64,000 nt of DNA from Bog-159 sp963818855 (GCA_963818855.1 CAWFUH010000004.1:124001-188000), one strand, 5' to 3'. Positions 9,436 through 19,700 are shown, numbered from the stretch's first letter. Notes: generated by a model not told the origin, from the letters alone. Numbers and translations are program-made.

Positions 9436-10569
9436 ATGAGAAAAGAGACACAAGCAGTCCGTTGTTCAGAAATTGAGACCCGCCAGCGCAGAGGCGGGCT
9501 TGTCAGAATGGGCGTTTGCCTTTGCGTGCTATTTACCGCGCAGGCCCGCGCGCAGCAACCGGCCACCTTCATCACCACGTTCGACGTTCCCCGTGCGGGC
9601 ACGGGCGCCGGCGAGGGGACCTTCGCGATGTCCATCAACAAAGCCGGGGTGATTGCGGGATACGCGGGCAATTCGGGCTTCGTGCGCGCCGCCAATGGTA
9701 CGATCACCACTTTCGGCGCTCCCGCGGCGATCTCCACCAGCGCCTGGGCGATTAACGAGGGCGGGGCAATCACGGGAATTTATGCAACGTATCATGGTGC
9801 CAACCCAAACTGGATTCGCGGCTTCCTGCGCACTGCCGACGGATCTTTTCTGGCGTTCGACGCGCCCGGCGCGGGCACCGGCCCCAACCAGGGGACCCAT
9901 CCCATGAGCATCAACGCATTCGGCGCCGTTACCGGATACTACATTGACGCGAGCGGAGCATACCATGGCTTCGCGCGCTCGCCCCTCGGGCCGGTTGGCA
10001 CGATCTTCAGCTTCGATGCACCTGGCGCGGCGGCCACCTTTCCGGAGAGCATCAACAGCGCCGGTACGATTGCGGGATACTATCGTGACGCGGCGAATGT
10101 CTATCATGGCTTCGTATGGCCTGCCAATGGCACGATCAGCACGTTCGATGCTCCCGGTGCGGGCACTGGCGACCAGCAGGGAACCACGGCCTGGAGCATC
10201 AATGAGGCGGGAACTATCGCGGGATATTACACGGATGGGAACCGTGTGGTTCACTCCTTCGTGCGATCTGCCGGCGGCGACATTTCCACGTTCGACGCTC
10301 CCGGCGCGGGCACCCATACTGTCGAGGGTACTTATGCCTTGACGATCAACGCAGCCGGTGTGATCGCGGGGAACTACCTGGACGCCAAGGCCAGGCACCA
10401 CGGCTTCGTCCGCGGGCCGCGCGGCGCCATAGTCACGTTCGATGGTCCAGGAGCCGCCACTGGCGCCTACGGCGGAACTCTCCCTACCAGTATCAGCGAT
10501 ACCGGGCAGATCACGGGATCTTACTATGATGTGGGTGGTGTGTATCACGGTTTCGTGCTGACCCAATAG
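9436..10569 (+). CDS. Secreted HAF-repeat (extracellular beta-repeat) protein
   Basis: 377 residues, or 353 if translation starts at ATG 9508. Either start leaves a hydrophobic export signal (GVCLCVLFTAQARAQQ). The mature part is about seven repeats of roughly 50 residues. Each follows the pattern INxAGxIAGYYxDxxxxxHGF, then a short glycine-rich stretch, then TFDAPGAGTG. This is the HAF repeat type found in exported proteins of acidobacteria and other bacteria. The repeats probably form a beta-propeller-like or elongated beta structure. No catalytic motif is seen and the function is unknown. It follows carB by 57 nt but the content gives no reason to link them. Confidence 0.75.
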   Translation: MRKETQAVRCSEIETRQRRGGLVRMGVCLCVLFTAQARAQQPATFITTFDVPRAGTGAGEGTFAMSINKAGVIAGYAGNSGFVRAANGTITTFGAPAAISTSAWAINEGGAITGIYATYHGANPNWIRGFLRTADGSFLAFDAPGAGTGPNQGTHPMSINAFGAVTGYYIDASGAYHGFARSPLGPVGTIFSFDAPGAAATFPESINSAGTIAGYYRDAANVYHGFVWPANGTISTFDAPGAGTGDQQGTTAWSINEAGTIAGYYTDGNRVVHSFVRSAGGDISTFDAPGAGTHTVEGTYALTINAAGVIAGNYLDAKARHHGFVRGPRGAIVTFDGPGAATGAYGGTLPTSISDTGQITGSYYDVGGVYHGFVLTQ

Positions 10570-10702
10570 GAATTCGGACGGGACGGATTCCGAGCAGGGC
10601 GAATCGGCCGGAGGGTTTGGCTCGGCTTCCGCCGCTGTGGCGTGACAGACCCGACTGGGCGCCACCCTGCTCCACCGGCGCCGCGCGCTACTATTCCTGT
10701 TG

Positions 10703-13000
10703 ATGGATACTTTTAACCGAAGAGGATTTCTCAAGTCGGGTGCGGCAGGCCTCAGCGGCGCCGCGGCCCTCTTACAAGCGGCCCGCGCGGCCCAAACCCC
10801 AGCGGCGCAGGGCCTCCGCCGCACCCAATCGATGAACCGCAAGTGGCTGTTTGGCGGGCGCGCGGTTCCGGGCTGCTCCGCCGCGGATTTCGACGACAGC
10901 CATTTCCAGCACGTCACTATCCCGCACTCCAACAAAATCTTCCCGTGGCACAGTTTCGATGAGAAGGATTTCCAATTCGTCTCCATCTACCGCCGCCACT
11001 TCAATCTGACTCCGCCAAAGGGCCGCCGCGTTTTCGTGGATTTCGCCGGCGTCATGACCGCTGCCGCCGTTGCCATCAACGGCCACAAGCTGGGCGAATA
11101 TCGCGGCGGTTACACGCCCTTCTCGTTCGAACTGTCTCCGCACTTGAATGCTAACGGGTCGAACGTGTTAGCCGTCGAAGTGGATTCCACCGAGCGCCCC
11201 GATATCCCACCCTTCGGCGAGAATATCGATTACCTGACCTTCGGCGGCATCTATCGTGAAGTCGCTCTGCGCATCGTGCCGCCGGTATACATCGAGAACC
11301 TGTTTGCCAAGCCCGTGGACGTCCTCGAGGGCGGCCGGCGTGTGGAGGTGAAGTGCGTGCTCGATGGACAAGCCACCGATGCGCACACACTGAAAGTGGA
11401 ACTGCGCGACGGCGCGCGCGTCCTGTCGAGCGCCGAGGGCCCCGTATCCGCCCAGCCGCTCACGCTGTCCAACTTAGGCGCAGTTGAACTATGGGACTTG
11501 GATCACCCCAAGCTGTACAGCGTCCACGCCCGCCTGTATCAGGGCGGCGCAGCCATCGACGAGCACTCCACGCGTATCGGCTTCCGCGAGGCGCGTTTCA
11601 CGCCGCAAGGCTTCATGCTGAACGGCAAGCACGTCAAGCTGCGCGGCCTCAACCGGCACCAGACGTTTCCATACGTTGGCGGCGCCATGCCCGCCCGCGT
11701 GCAGCGCCGCGACGCGCTCATCCTCAAGCGCGAGTTGAAGTGTAATCTTGTGCGCACCTCGCATTATCCGCAGTCGCCGCACTTTTTGGACGCGTGCGAC
11801 GAAGTGGGCCTGCTGGTGTTCGAGGAAATCCCCGGCTGGCAGCACATCGGCGACCAACCCTGGCAGGACCTGGCGGTGCGCAACGTGGGCGAGATGATCC
11901 GCCGCGACTGGAATCATCCGTCCATCGTGTTGTGGGGTGTACGCATCAACGAGTCGCAGGATAACCACGATTTCTATATGCGCACGAATGCGCTGGCCCA
12001 CGAACTCGACAACACCCGCCAGACCGGCGGCGTGCGCTACCTGTACAACACCGAATTGCTCGAAGACGTGATGACTATGAACGATTTCGGCTTCCCGCTG
12101 CGGCCGCCCAACCACCCGCTGTACCTGAACACCGAGTTCAACGGCCACATGTTTCCCACCAAGCACAGCGATAACGTGGACCGCGTCATGGAACATGCGC
12201 TGCGGCACGCGCGGGTGCATAATCAACTGGCATCCGACGATCGCTACGCGGGCGGCATCGGCTGGTGCGCCTTCGATTACAACACGCACGCCAACTTCGG
12301 CTCCGGCGATAAGATTTGCTACCACGGAGTTTCGGACATCTTCCGCATCGCGAAACCCGCCGGTCAGTTCTATCGCTCGCAATGCGACCCGAAAGAGGAG
12401 ATCGTGCTGGAACCCTGCTTCAACTGGTCGCAGGGCGATCAATCCGAGGGCGGGGGCATTCGGCATGCGGTGATGGTTTCCAATTGCGACCATTTGAAGA
12501 TTTATATAAAGGGAGATCTGAAGGCGGAGGTGGAACCCGATCGCGAGCACTACGGCCACCTGCCACATCCGCCTTTTGTGACGGACATAGCCGGCGAGCG
12601 CCTGGAAGATTGGGGCGACCTGCGCATCGATGGCTATATCAAGGGCGAGAAAGTGATTTCGAAGACGCTGCCGGGCAACGATTACGATCGCCAGTTGCAC
12701 CTGGAACCGGACGACACCGAACTGGTGGCCGATGGCAGCGATTGCACGCGCGTGGTGTTGCGGGTGACCAACGAACATGGAGGCGCCCGGCCGTTCGCGA
12801 GCGGCGCGGTGACGCTGCGCGTGGACGGTCCAGGCGAGATCGTGGGCGAGAATCCGTTTTCGCTCGCCGGCGGCGTAGGCGCGATCTGGGTGCGCAGCAC
12901 CGAATTTCCGGGAACAGTCCGGCTGCATGCGCGCCATCCGTATTTGGGCGATAAGGTCGTGGAGATCCGGGTGAAGGCGGCGGAGCAGGAACAGGTGTGA
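10703..13000 (+). CDS. Glycoside hydrolase family 2 (beta-galactosidase/beta-glucuronidase-like), Tat-exported
   Basis: 765 residues from ATG 10703. The N-terminus has a twin-arginine signal (NRRGFLKSGAAGLSGAAALLQAARAAQ). The order is a sugar-binding jelly-roll (about 60-190), an Ig-like domain (about 195-290), a TIM barrel (from about 290, FMLNGKHVKLRGLNRHQTFPYVGG), then a C-terminal beta domain. The acid/base Glu lies in GVRINESQD (about E417) and the probable nucleophile in YLNTEFNGH (about E478), the normal GH2 spacing. It should cleave a terminal beta-linked sugar outside the cytoplasm; the exact sugar cannot be read. An in-frame TTG at 10700 is an alternative start. No Shine-Dalgarno is obvious. 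Confidence 0.85.
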   Translation: MDTFNRRGFLKSGAAGLSGAAALLQAARAAQTPAAQGLRRTQSMNRKWLFGGRAVPGCSAADFDDSHFQHVTIPHSNKIFPWHSFDEKDFQFVSIYRRHFNLTPPKGRRVFVDFAGVMTAAAVAINGHKLGEYRGGYTPFSFELSPHLNANGSNVLAVEVDSTERPDIPPFGENIDYLTFGGIYREVALRIVPPVYIENLFAKPVDVLEGGRRVEVKCVLDGQATDAHTLKVELRDGARVLSSAEGPVSAQPLTLSNLGAVELWDLDHPKLYSVHARLYQGGAAIDEHSTRIGFREARFTPQGFMLNGKHVKLRGLNRHQTFPYVGGAMPARVQRRDALILKRELKCNLVRTSHYPQSPHFLDACDEVGLLVFEEIPGWQHIGDQPWQDLAVRNVGEMIRRDWNHPSIVLWGVRINESQDNHDFYMRTNALAHELDNTRQTGGVRYLYNTELLEDVMTMNDFGFPLRPPNHPLYLNTEFNGHMFPTKHSDNVDRVMEHALRHARVHNQLASDDRYAGGIGWCAFDYNTHANFGSGDKICYHGVSDIFRIAKPAGQFYRSQCDPKEEIVLEPCFNWSQGDQSEGGGIRHAVMVSNCDHLKIYIKGDLKAEVEPDREHYGHLPHPPFVTDIAGERLEDWGDLRIDGYIKGEKVISKTLPGNDYDRQLHLEPDDTELVADGSDCTRVVLRVTNEHGGARPFASGAVTLRVDGPGEIVGENPFSLAGGVGAIWVRSTEFPGTVRLHARHPYLGDKVVEIRVKAAEQEQV

Positions 13001-13099
13001 GCGCGTGTCCCGTTTCCTTCCGAAATCTCGCATCTAATAGTGGCGGGCTGTGACGCTGTCTTGGCGCGGCTGTGGCCCGGCAAAAACAGAGGAGGAATT

Positions 13100-13645
13100 A
13101 TGACTGGAACGAGATGGAACACCACATTTGCGAGACGCCATGCTACGGCGTGTCTGGTAATGTTAGCCGGTTTGTGCGCGACCTGCGCCATGCCGGCCAT
13201 ATCCGCCGCTGCCGATCCCACAGCGGCTAGCAACGTGTTTGTAACTACGAACCCTGTTAGTTACTACCCCGCCAGTCTCAGTTACACAATTATCGGAACA
13301 TTGAAGCTTCCGGCGGGCAAATATCTGCTGTCGGCTAACGTGTACGGCTTCAGCAACGTCTTTGCATCAGAGTCGAACTCGTTTATTGCATGCGTCATCT
13401 GGAAGGGGACCGGCGACCCGTCCACCGGTACACAAGCTCCCATAGCTTATGGCGGAGCCGGCACGGCCACCAGCGGCAGCGAGACAAATCTTGCGTGGAG
13501 TTATAGTATCCCGCTGCAGGGCTATATGGAGTTAACGGCGGCTGCCAACATCACGTTGCAATGCCACTCGAACGGAGGCGAGGCGGGCATCGGAACCGGG
13601 GCGATCCTGCAGGCACTGCGCGCGGGACCGATCACCGTGCAGTAG
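13100..13645 (+). CDS. Small secreted protein of unknown function, beta-rich
   Basis: 181 residues. I chose ATG 13100 because it sits behind a strong AGGAGGAA site; an upstream start at 13040 would add 20 unconvincing residues. A long signal region (TACLVMLAGLCATCAMPAISAAA) precedes a mature part of about 140 residues. That part is rich in alternating hydrophobic/Thr/Ser stretches (LKLPAGKYLLSANVYG, YMELTAAANITLQCHS, ILQALRAGPI). The pattern recalls a C1q-like jelly roll, but this is only an impression. Two cysteines (in FIACVIW and TLQCHS) could form a disulfide. No family is recognised. Confidence 0.65.
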   Translation: MTGTRWNTTFARRHATACLVMLAGLCATCAMPAISAAADPTAASNVFVTTNPVSYYPASLSYTIIGTLKLPAGKYLLSANVYGFSNVFASESNSFIACVIWKGTGDPSTGTQAPIAYGGAGTATSGSETNLAWSYSIPLQGYMELTAAANITLQCHSNGGEAGIGTGAILQALRAGPITVQ

Positions 13646-13897
13646 GACGGTCCGTGGCGTACTTGTCGTCGGTCAATAGCGGTTGCCAGAGCCTCAATAC
13701 CCGGACTTGAAAGCGTGGCTCCAACTCAACGCGCACCGCCTCTGGCGGGACTGGGACACAAAACGCGCTTGGAGGCTCAATGATCTCCGTCGCCCGTCCA
13801 GCCATGGCGGTTCCGAACTCTCGGAGCGCGATGCCATCGAACTCTATGACTTGAGCGCCTGGTTCCTCAGCCGCTTTATGGTGACTGAATTCCAAAG
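13646..13897. other. Intergenic stretch without a confident gene
   Basis: Both strands are open here: plus from TTG 13683 (97 residues, tryptophan-rich start) and minus 13632-13895 (87 residues). Neither has a ribosome binding site or a domain I recognise, and each is the shadow of the other. The plus frame runs into the hicA remnant on the opposite strand. Confidence 0.3.
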
Positions 13898-14062
13898 TCA
13901 GAGATCTTCAGGGCGAAGCCCCGTGTCCTTCGCGATTCTTGAGAGCGCGGCCGGGCCAACCTCCTCGCTGTCGTGAAGATCGAAAGCTGAGACGGGCAGG
14001 GTGGTCCAATTTCACAAAGCTGCGTAGACTCTCTTGGCCTTGGTCGCCGGCCACCTGCTCAT
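13898..14062 (-). pseudogene. hicA: Decayed hicA toxin gene (in-frame stop, middle deleted)
   Basis: Immediately behind hicB, the ATG at 14062 overlaps the hicB stop in an ATGA arrangement, as in intact hicBA-type pairs. The frame begins MSRWPATKAKRVYAAL, a good HicA N-terminus, then hits TGA at codon 17. In the same frame it resumes after about eight unrelated codons as AFDLHDSEEVGPAALSRIA, then KDTGLRPEDL and a stop, a typical HicA C-terminus. Only 55 codons remain where about 70-75 are usual. The missing part is the double-stranded-RNA-binding-like core that carries the GSH-type catalytic histidine. A functional mRNA interferase is therefore very unlikely. Confidence 0.75.
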
Positions 14063-14280
14063 GCCGCAAAGAGGACACGCAGCGGTGCGGGGACTTCCTC
14101 GCCGCTCTCGATCATGTCTGCCAGCACCTGAAGAGCGATCGACTTCACCTTTCGCACTGCTTCTTCTTCGCTGGCGCCATAGGCCATCACGCCCGGGAGG
14201 TCCGGCACAGAAGCCAGAATGCGACCGTCCTGCTCACGTTCGACTTCGACACGGATTGGATCGATCTCCACCATGATCAT
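14059..14280 (-). CDS. hicB: HicB family antitoxin
   Basis: 73 residues. The compact HicB fold is recognisable: VEVEREQDGRILASVPDLPGV, then YGASEEEAVRKVKSIALQVLADMIESGE. This short version lacks an obvious C-terminal ribbon-helix-helix DNA-binding domain. HicB normally binds and blocks the HicA mRNA interferase. Here the partner directly downstream, overlapping by four bases, is a degenerate hicA, so this antitoxin appears to be an orphan. The start may be either of two ATGs (14280 or 14274). Confidence 0.8.
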   Translation of the reverse strand: MIMVEIDPIRVEVEREQDGRILASVPDLPGVMAYGASEEEAVRKVKSIALQVLADMIESGEEVPAPLRVLFAA

Positions 14281-14304
14281 TTCTATTGTAGCTGAAACGC
14301 ACTC

Positions 14305-15750
14305 CTACAACCCTGCTCGCCGCCATAACTCATCCACCCGGCGCTGCACCTCTTCAGACATGCGGATCACACCTGGCCAGGGCCTGGTAAATCCTTCCTC
14401 AGGCCACTTACGCGTGGCGTCCACGCCCATCTTAGAGCCGTAATTCGGCAGACGGCTCGAATGGTCTAGTGAGTCGATAGGTCCCATCGTAAACTGTATG
14501 TCGCGCTCCGGGTCGATGTTATTTAGCGCCTTCCAGGTTACTTCGCGCACGTCCTGCACGTTCACGTCTTCATCCACCACCACGATGCACTTACTGAACA
14601 TCGCCTGCCCCAGGCCCCAGATGGCCGACATCACCTTGCGCGCGTGACCCGGATAGGACTTGCGAATCGCCACCAGGATCAAGTTATGAAAGATACCTTC
14701 GGCCGGCATACAAATGTCGCGCACCTCAGGTAATTGCAGGCGCATCAGCGGCAGGAAGATGCGCTCGATGGCTTTACCCATGTAGAAGTCCTCCATGGGC
14801 GGCGGCCCCACGATAGTGGTTGTGTAAATCGGATCGTTGCGCTGCGTGGCGCAGGTGACGTGAAAGACGGGATACTCGTCTGCCAGCGAATAGAATCCGG
14901 TGTGGTCGCCGAAGGGACCTTCGGTGCGCAGTTCGCCTAACTCCACGTATCCCTCGAGCACGATCTCAGCCTGCGCGGGTACTTCCAGATCGCAAGTCTG
15001 GCACTTCACCATCTCTACAGAACTGCCGCGCAGGAAGCCGGCGATCATCATTTCGTCCAGATCCGGTGGCAGCGGCAGGATCGCGGAAAACATGGTGGCG
15101 GGGTCCGCGCCGATCGCGACGGCGACGTCCATACGTTTCGCTCCGGCAGCGCCCATACGGCGGTAATGCTCGGCGCCTTGTTTATGCGTCTGCCAGTGCA
15201 TGCCGGCGGTGTGCTGGTCGTAGATCTGCATGCGGTACATGCCGCAATTGCGCTTGCCGGAATCGGGATTGCGCGAGAAGACCAGTGGCAGCGTGATGAA
15301 GCGGCCGCCATCCTCTGGCCAGCACTGCAGCACCGGGTAATCGAGCAGCGAAAAGCCTGTCGCGCGAACCACCTCCTGGCATGGCGCTTTCGACACGATC
15401 TTGGGAAAGAACGATCCCATTTCGGCCAGCTTGGGCAGCATCTTCAACTTGCCGATCAGGCCTTCGGGCATGCGCATTTCCAGGTACTCGGAGATGCGCT
15501 GAGCCACGGTTTCGACCGAGTCCACTTCGAGCGCGATTTGCATTTTGCGCATGCTGGCGTAGCTGTTGATGAGCACCGGAATGCGATAACCCTTAGGCTT
15601 CTCGAACAGCAGCGCGGGGCCGCCGGCCTTCGCCGCACGATCGGCGAATTCGGTGATTTCCAGGATGGGGTCCACTTCGAACGGAATGCGCTTGAGCTCC
15701 TGATTCTTCTCCAGCGCGGCGATGAATTCACGCAGATCGGCGTAGGCCAT
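14305..15750 (-). CDS. UbiD family (prenylated-FMN-dependent) decarboxylase
   Basis: 481 residues, the normal UbiD length. Recognisable segments are DLREFIAALEKNQELKRI at the N-terminus, the catalytic-region motif EGPFGDHTGFYS, the metal and cofactor region PLVFSRNPDSGKRNCGMYRMQ, and the C-terminal DLDHSS-like stretch IDSLDHSSRLPNYGSKMGVD. These enzymes use prenylated FMN to remove or add CO2 on aromatic or alpha,beta-unsaturated acids. UbiD (quinone biosynthesis) and aromatic-acid degradation enzymes cannot be told apart here. No ubiX-like flavin prenyltransferase is in the window. It is divergent from the fabG-like gene, with 58 nt between the starts. Confidence 0.9.
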   Translation of the reverse strand: MAYADLREFIAALEKNQELKRIPFEVDPILEITEFADRAAKAGGPALLFEKPKGYRIPVLINSYASMRKMQIALEVDSVETVAQRISEYLEMRMPEGLIGKLKMLPKLAEMGSFFPKIVSKAPCQEVVRATGFSLLDYPVLQCWPEDGGRFITLPLVFSRNPDSGKRNCGMYRMQIYDQHTAGMHWQTHKQGAEHYRRMGAAGAKRMDVAVAIGADPATMFSAILPLPPDLDEMMIAGFLRGSSVEMVKCQTCDLEVPAQAEIVLEGYVELGELRTEGPFGDHTGFYSLADEYPVFHVTCATQRNDPIYTTTIVGPPPMEDFYMGKAIERIFLPLMRLQLPEVRDICMPAEGIFHNLILVAIRKSYPGHARKVMSAIWGLGQAMFSKCIVVVDEDVNVQDVREVTWKALNNIDPERDIQFTMGPIDSLDHSSRLPNYGSKMGVDATRKWPEEGFTRPWPGVIRMSEEVQRRVDELWRRAGL

Positions 15751-15808
15751 GGGTTCTCACTTTCTACTATGATTGAAGTTCACTCGTAAAATCCATAAAG
15801 GAGTCATC

Positions 15809-16543
15809 ATGTTTAATCGAGTGGCATTCGTCACGGGGGCCAGTCGGGGGATTGGCCGGGAGATAGCCCTGACTTTATGCCGCGCCGGTTTCGATATCGC
15901 GGTGGCCTCACCGGAGATCGAAAAAAACGAAGAAGTGGCGGAAAAAATACGGGCTTGCAGCGGGCAGGCGCTGACCGTGAATCTGGACCTGTTATCGTAC
16001 GATTCGATTCGGGACGGCGTCGGCAAAGCCATGCAAAAATTCGGGCGCATCGACGTGTTGGTGAACAACGCTGGTGTCACGCGCGACGGGTTAGCGGTGC
16101 GCATGAAGCGCGAGGATTGGGACCGCGTGCTGCAGATCAATTTGCACGGCGCGTTTTTCGCTATCCAGCAGGTGTTACCCACCATGATGAAGCAGCGCTA
16201 TGGGCGCATCGTGAACATTGCTTCGGTGGTGGGCGAAGCGGGCAACGCGGGCCAGGCGAATTATGTGGCCTCGAAGGCGGGAATCATCGGCCTGACCAAG
16301 GCGATTGCGCAGGAGATGGCGGCGCGCGAGATCACCGTGAACGCCGTAGCGCCCGGGTTCATCGACACGGATATGACGGCGGTGCTGACGGACGAGCTGA
16401 AAGAGAAGCTGCTGGCACAGGTGCCGCTGCGACGGCTGGGCCGGCCTGAGGAGATCGCGGCGGCTGTGCGTTTTCTGGTCAGCGACGAGGCCGGATATAT
16501 CACGGGCCACGTGTTGAACGTCAACGGCGGCATGTACATGTAG
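15809..16543 (+). CDS. fabG: Short-chain dehydrogenase/reductase, FabG-like (3-oxoacyl-ACP reductase)
   Basis: 244 residues from ATG 15809, which is preceded by AAAGGAG. An upstream in-frame start (15773) would add 12 residues without a ribosome site. The Rossmann motif GASRGIG (10-16), NNAG, and the catalytic Ser139-Tyr152-Lys156 set (ASVVGEAGNAGQANYVASK) are intact. The C-terminus VNGGMYM is typical of FabG. It should reduce a 3-oxoacyl thioester with NADPH in fatty acid synthesis or a related pathway. It is isolated from other fab genes, so a housekeeping role is likely but not certain; many paralogous SDRs look like this. Confidence 0.85.
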   Translation: MFNRVAFVTGASRGIGREIALTLCRAGFDIAVASPEIEKNEEVAEKIRACSGQALTVNLDLLSYDSIRDGVGKAMQKFGRIDVLVNNAGVTRDGLAVRMKREDWDRVLQINLHGAFFAIQQVLPTMMKQRYGRIVNIASVVGEAGNAGQANYVASKAGIIGLTKAIAQEMAAREITVNAVAPGFIDTDMTAVLTDELKEKLLAQVPLRRLGRPEEIAAAVRFLVSDEAGYITGHVLNVNGGMYM

Positions 16544-16560
16544 GCTCGCTTCGCTCGCCG

Positions 16561-16592
16561 TGGCTGGTGGTTAGTGGCTGGTGGCTGGTGGT
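16561..16592. repeat. TGGCTGGTGG short tandem repeat
   Basis: TGGCTGGTGG and TGGTGG units recur across 16561-16592, between fabG and the dinB remnant. A similar GGTGGTGGGTGG motif lies in the dnaK-dnaJ gap. No coding function is seen. Confidence 0.5.
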
Positions 16593-16740
16593 TTAGTTTC
16601 CGACGTCGATTTCGCCGCGATGGTGCACTTCGTGCTCGATTCTGGCGCGCAGCAGTTTCAATGTGGTGATCGCCGCGCATGGTGCGGCCGCGTATGCCCT
16701 GCCGGTAAGAAAGGAAAGATTCGATGTTGCGGATCTCCAC
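16593..16740 (-). pseudogene. Remnant of a DinB-family gene (internal deletion plus frame change)
   Basis: Three bases after the Lhr helicase stop, GTG 16740 opens VEIRNIESFLSYRQGIRGRTMR, a good match to the first helix of DinB/DUF664-type four-helix proteins. In a different frame, the last part before TAA 16593 reads TTLKLLRARIEHEVHHRGEI, the metal-histidine helix at the DinB C-terminus. Only 148 nt remain of an expected roughly 500 nt, and the two ends are out of frame, so about 350 nt were lost. It was probably the last gene of the lhr transcript. Confidence 0.65.
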
Positions 16741-16743
16741 GGG

Positions 16744-19700
16744 TCACGCTCCTATGGGGCTGGCGACGGCTTCCAACGGTTCTTCCGCCGGGCGGCGCGG
16801 GCCGGGCAACAGGGTGCCACCCAAGTGCAGCGGATCCACAGGCGAAACATCGGGCAGTTCGCCGGATTCGCCGTTGCGGCGCACGGCGCGCACCAAATCG
16901 AGGGCTTCGGGCAGCGCGAACTGCTCGCCCAAGAATGCTTCGGCGAAGCGGCCGCCGCGGATTTCGCCGCGCGCTTCCATGCGGCGCAGTTCCACCAGCA
17001 GATCGCGCCAGGCGGGTGCCAGCGTCTCACGCTTGGCCAGATCGCGGAAGACCACGCCCCAACGCTGCAGTAACTGGCGCGCGAAAGAAGCCGGGGAGAT
17101 TTCGCCGGGCGGCGCGGCCGTGCGGCGGAGCAGCGCCCAACGTCCAGCGGCGTGACGGGGGCGAGCCAGGCGGCCGCGTCCTTCGCCGCGGCGGCGTTTG
17201 GGGTCCACCAGTGCGCGCAGATTCTCAAAGCCATCCGCGGTGACCAGGCCGGCGGCGACCAATTCCCAAAGCCCGTCTTCCACCTCGCTGGCCAGGCGGC
17301 CGGTGGCGCGCGTGAGTTCCGGAAAGAACGACGCACCATGCTGCTGGAGAGCCGCCAGAACTTCGCGCGCGGGGTGCGAAAGCGCGCTGTCGGGAGCCGG
17401 CTGCGGGCCGGCCAGCAACCATTCGGCGTCTTCCCGCAAGAACAGCGTCAGCGGCGCGACACGGGTGGGGCGCACGCGATGCGTCCGCTCATCGTCGTCA
17501 TGTTCGAACGCGGGGTGCGGCGAGAGACGGCCCCACATTACTTCGCCCGAAAGGCAAAGCTGGTCCAGAAATTCAGGGTTGTACTGTGCCAAGCGCCGGG
17601 GCAGGACTTCAGACTCCCAGGCGGCGGCGGAAATTTCGTATCCCTGCAGTTGCTTTATGACCTGCAGCACGCCATCCGGGCCATGAAGTTGCGTGCCGGG
17701 TGCGATGTGCTGCCAGCGGTGCAGGAATCGCACGAAATCGCCGGTGGTAACTGGCTCGATCTCGCGCCGCAGGCGGCCGATGGTGAGCCGATGGATGCGC
17801 GCCAGCAGGCGGCGATGGCACCACTCGGGTTCGTCGGTATTTGCTCCGGGAGTGAAGCGGCCGCGCAGAATCTGGCCTTCGGCTTCAAGTTGGGAGAGCG
17901 CGGAATCGACCAGCGCGCGGGGCAATGCCAGGCTGGTGGCGAGTTCGGTTGCGCGATACGGTCCGCCGGATTCAAACCAGCCGCGCAGAATCTCGGCGGC
18001 GCAGGCTTCTTCGGTTTCGGGGCGGCTGCCGGCGAAATCGATCGGCGGCGTGAGGATGGCGCCGGGATGGACGGCGCGCGCGATAGGGATGCGTTCGGCA
18101 GGCGTCCAAAAAACCGCTCCCTCACGGTCGCGGCTCGGGATTGGATCGTGGACTGTGAGTGTAGCTGCACGGCCCGCGTCTATCAGCGGCGCGAAAAACG
18201 GCTCCCACTCGGGCACCGGAGGAACGGTGACCAGCGTCAACAGCGCTTCATGCAACTCGTCGGGGTCGCGCACCACGGGCCAAGCCTCCGCGGCCACTTG
18301 CACGATGGCGTCCGGATCGAGCGCGCCGGCGCCCTCCACGAAATCCGTGCGCACGGTGCGGCGCAACTGCACGGCGCGCGCGCGGCGTTCCTCGAGCGGC
18401 GCGTCGTCCAGAAACGCGTAGGGGTTGGCGTTGAGGATCTCGTGCGAAAACGGGGTGGCTTCCGGCGTATCCACGGCGGACGTGCGCACCGCGCCCGTGC
18501 GGATGCCTTCGAGCACGGCGATCAGGCCATCCAGATCCATGGCTTCGTGCAGGCAGTTGCGAATGGTTTCGCGCACCAGCGGATGGTCGGGGATGCGCGG
18601 CGGTCCTGTGAGGTTCTCCGCACAGGCCGCCTGATCCGGAAAGGTGGCCGCCAGCAGGTCGTCGGCGCGCATGCGCTGGATGGGCGCGGGCACGCGGGAG
18701 CCATGCGCAAATCGCAGGATGGCCAGCGCGCGCGAAGCATTCCAACGCCAGCGTGCGGTGAACATGGGAGCGGCCAGCAGCGCTTGCGTGAGTACATCTT
18801 CGACCGTTTCGGGACGCAGGAATTCGAAGACGATATCCAGCGGAAACGAGTGCTGCTCGCCGAGCGAGAGCACAATGCCGTTGTCGGTGGCGGCGGCTTG
18901 CAACTCGAAATTGAATGTGCGGCAGAAGCGCTTGCGCAGGGCCAAGCCCCAGGCGCGATTGATGCGCGCGCCGAAGGGAGCGTGCAGTACGAATTGCATG
19001 CCGCCGCCTTCGTCGAAAAAGCGTTCGGCCACCACGTGCGCGGAAGCGGGCAGCACGCCCAGAGCGCGCGCCCCCGATTGCACGTAGGCGATGGACTGCT
19101 CCGCGCCGAGCCGGTCGAGGCCGGCCTCGCGCAGCAGCCATTCCGGATCCGGCGCGGCGAGAATATCCGCGCGCAACCGCGAGACTTCGGCGGACAACTC
19201 GGCAGTGCGTCCGGGCGCTTCGCCATTCCAGAATGGAATCGAGGGTGCCGCGCCGTGCGCGTCTTCCACGCGGACGCGGCCGTTTTCGACGCGCCGGATG
19301 CGCCAGGAGGTGTTGCCCAACAGGAAAACGTCGCCGGACATGCTCTCGACGGCGAAGTCCTCATCCACTGTTCCAACGGTGACGCCCTCGGGTTCGGCGA
19401 CCACCAGGTAATTCGCGTTATCGGGAATGGCGCCGCCCGAGGTGATCGCTGCCAGGCGCGCGCCGCGGCGGCCGCGCAAGCGATGATTCACCTGGTCGCG
19501 ATGGAGATAGGCGCCGGCATGTCCGCGTGCCGTGACGATGCCGTCGCTCAACATGGCGACGATGTCGTCGAAATCGCGGCGGTCGAGCGCGCGATAAGAA
19601 TATGTCGCGCGGGCCAGGGCGAAGAGGGCGTCCTCGGTCCATTCGTCCGTAGCGCACGCCGCCACGATCTGCTGGGCGAGGATATCGAGCGGCGCGTGCG

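Noticed and set aside
13683..13976. 97-residue plus-strand frame between the secreted protein and hicBA
   Set aside because: No ribosome site or recognised family, and it runs into the hicA remnant. Kept only as an uncertain region.
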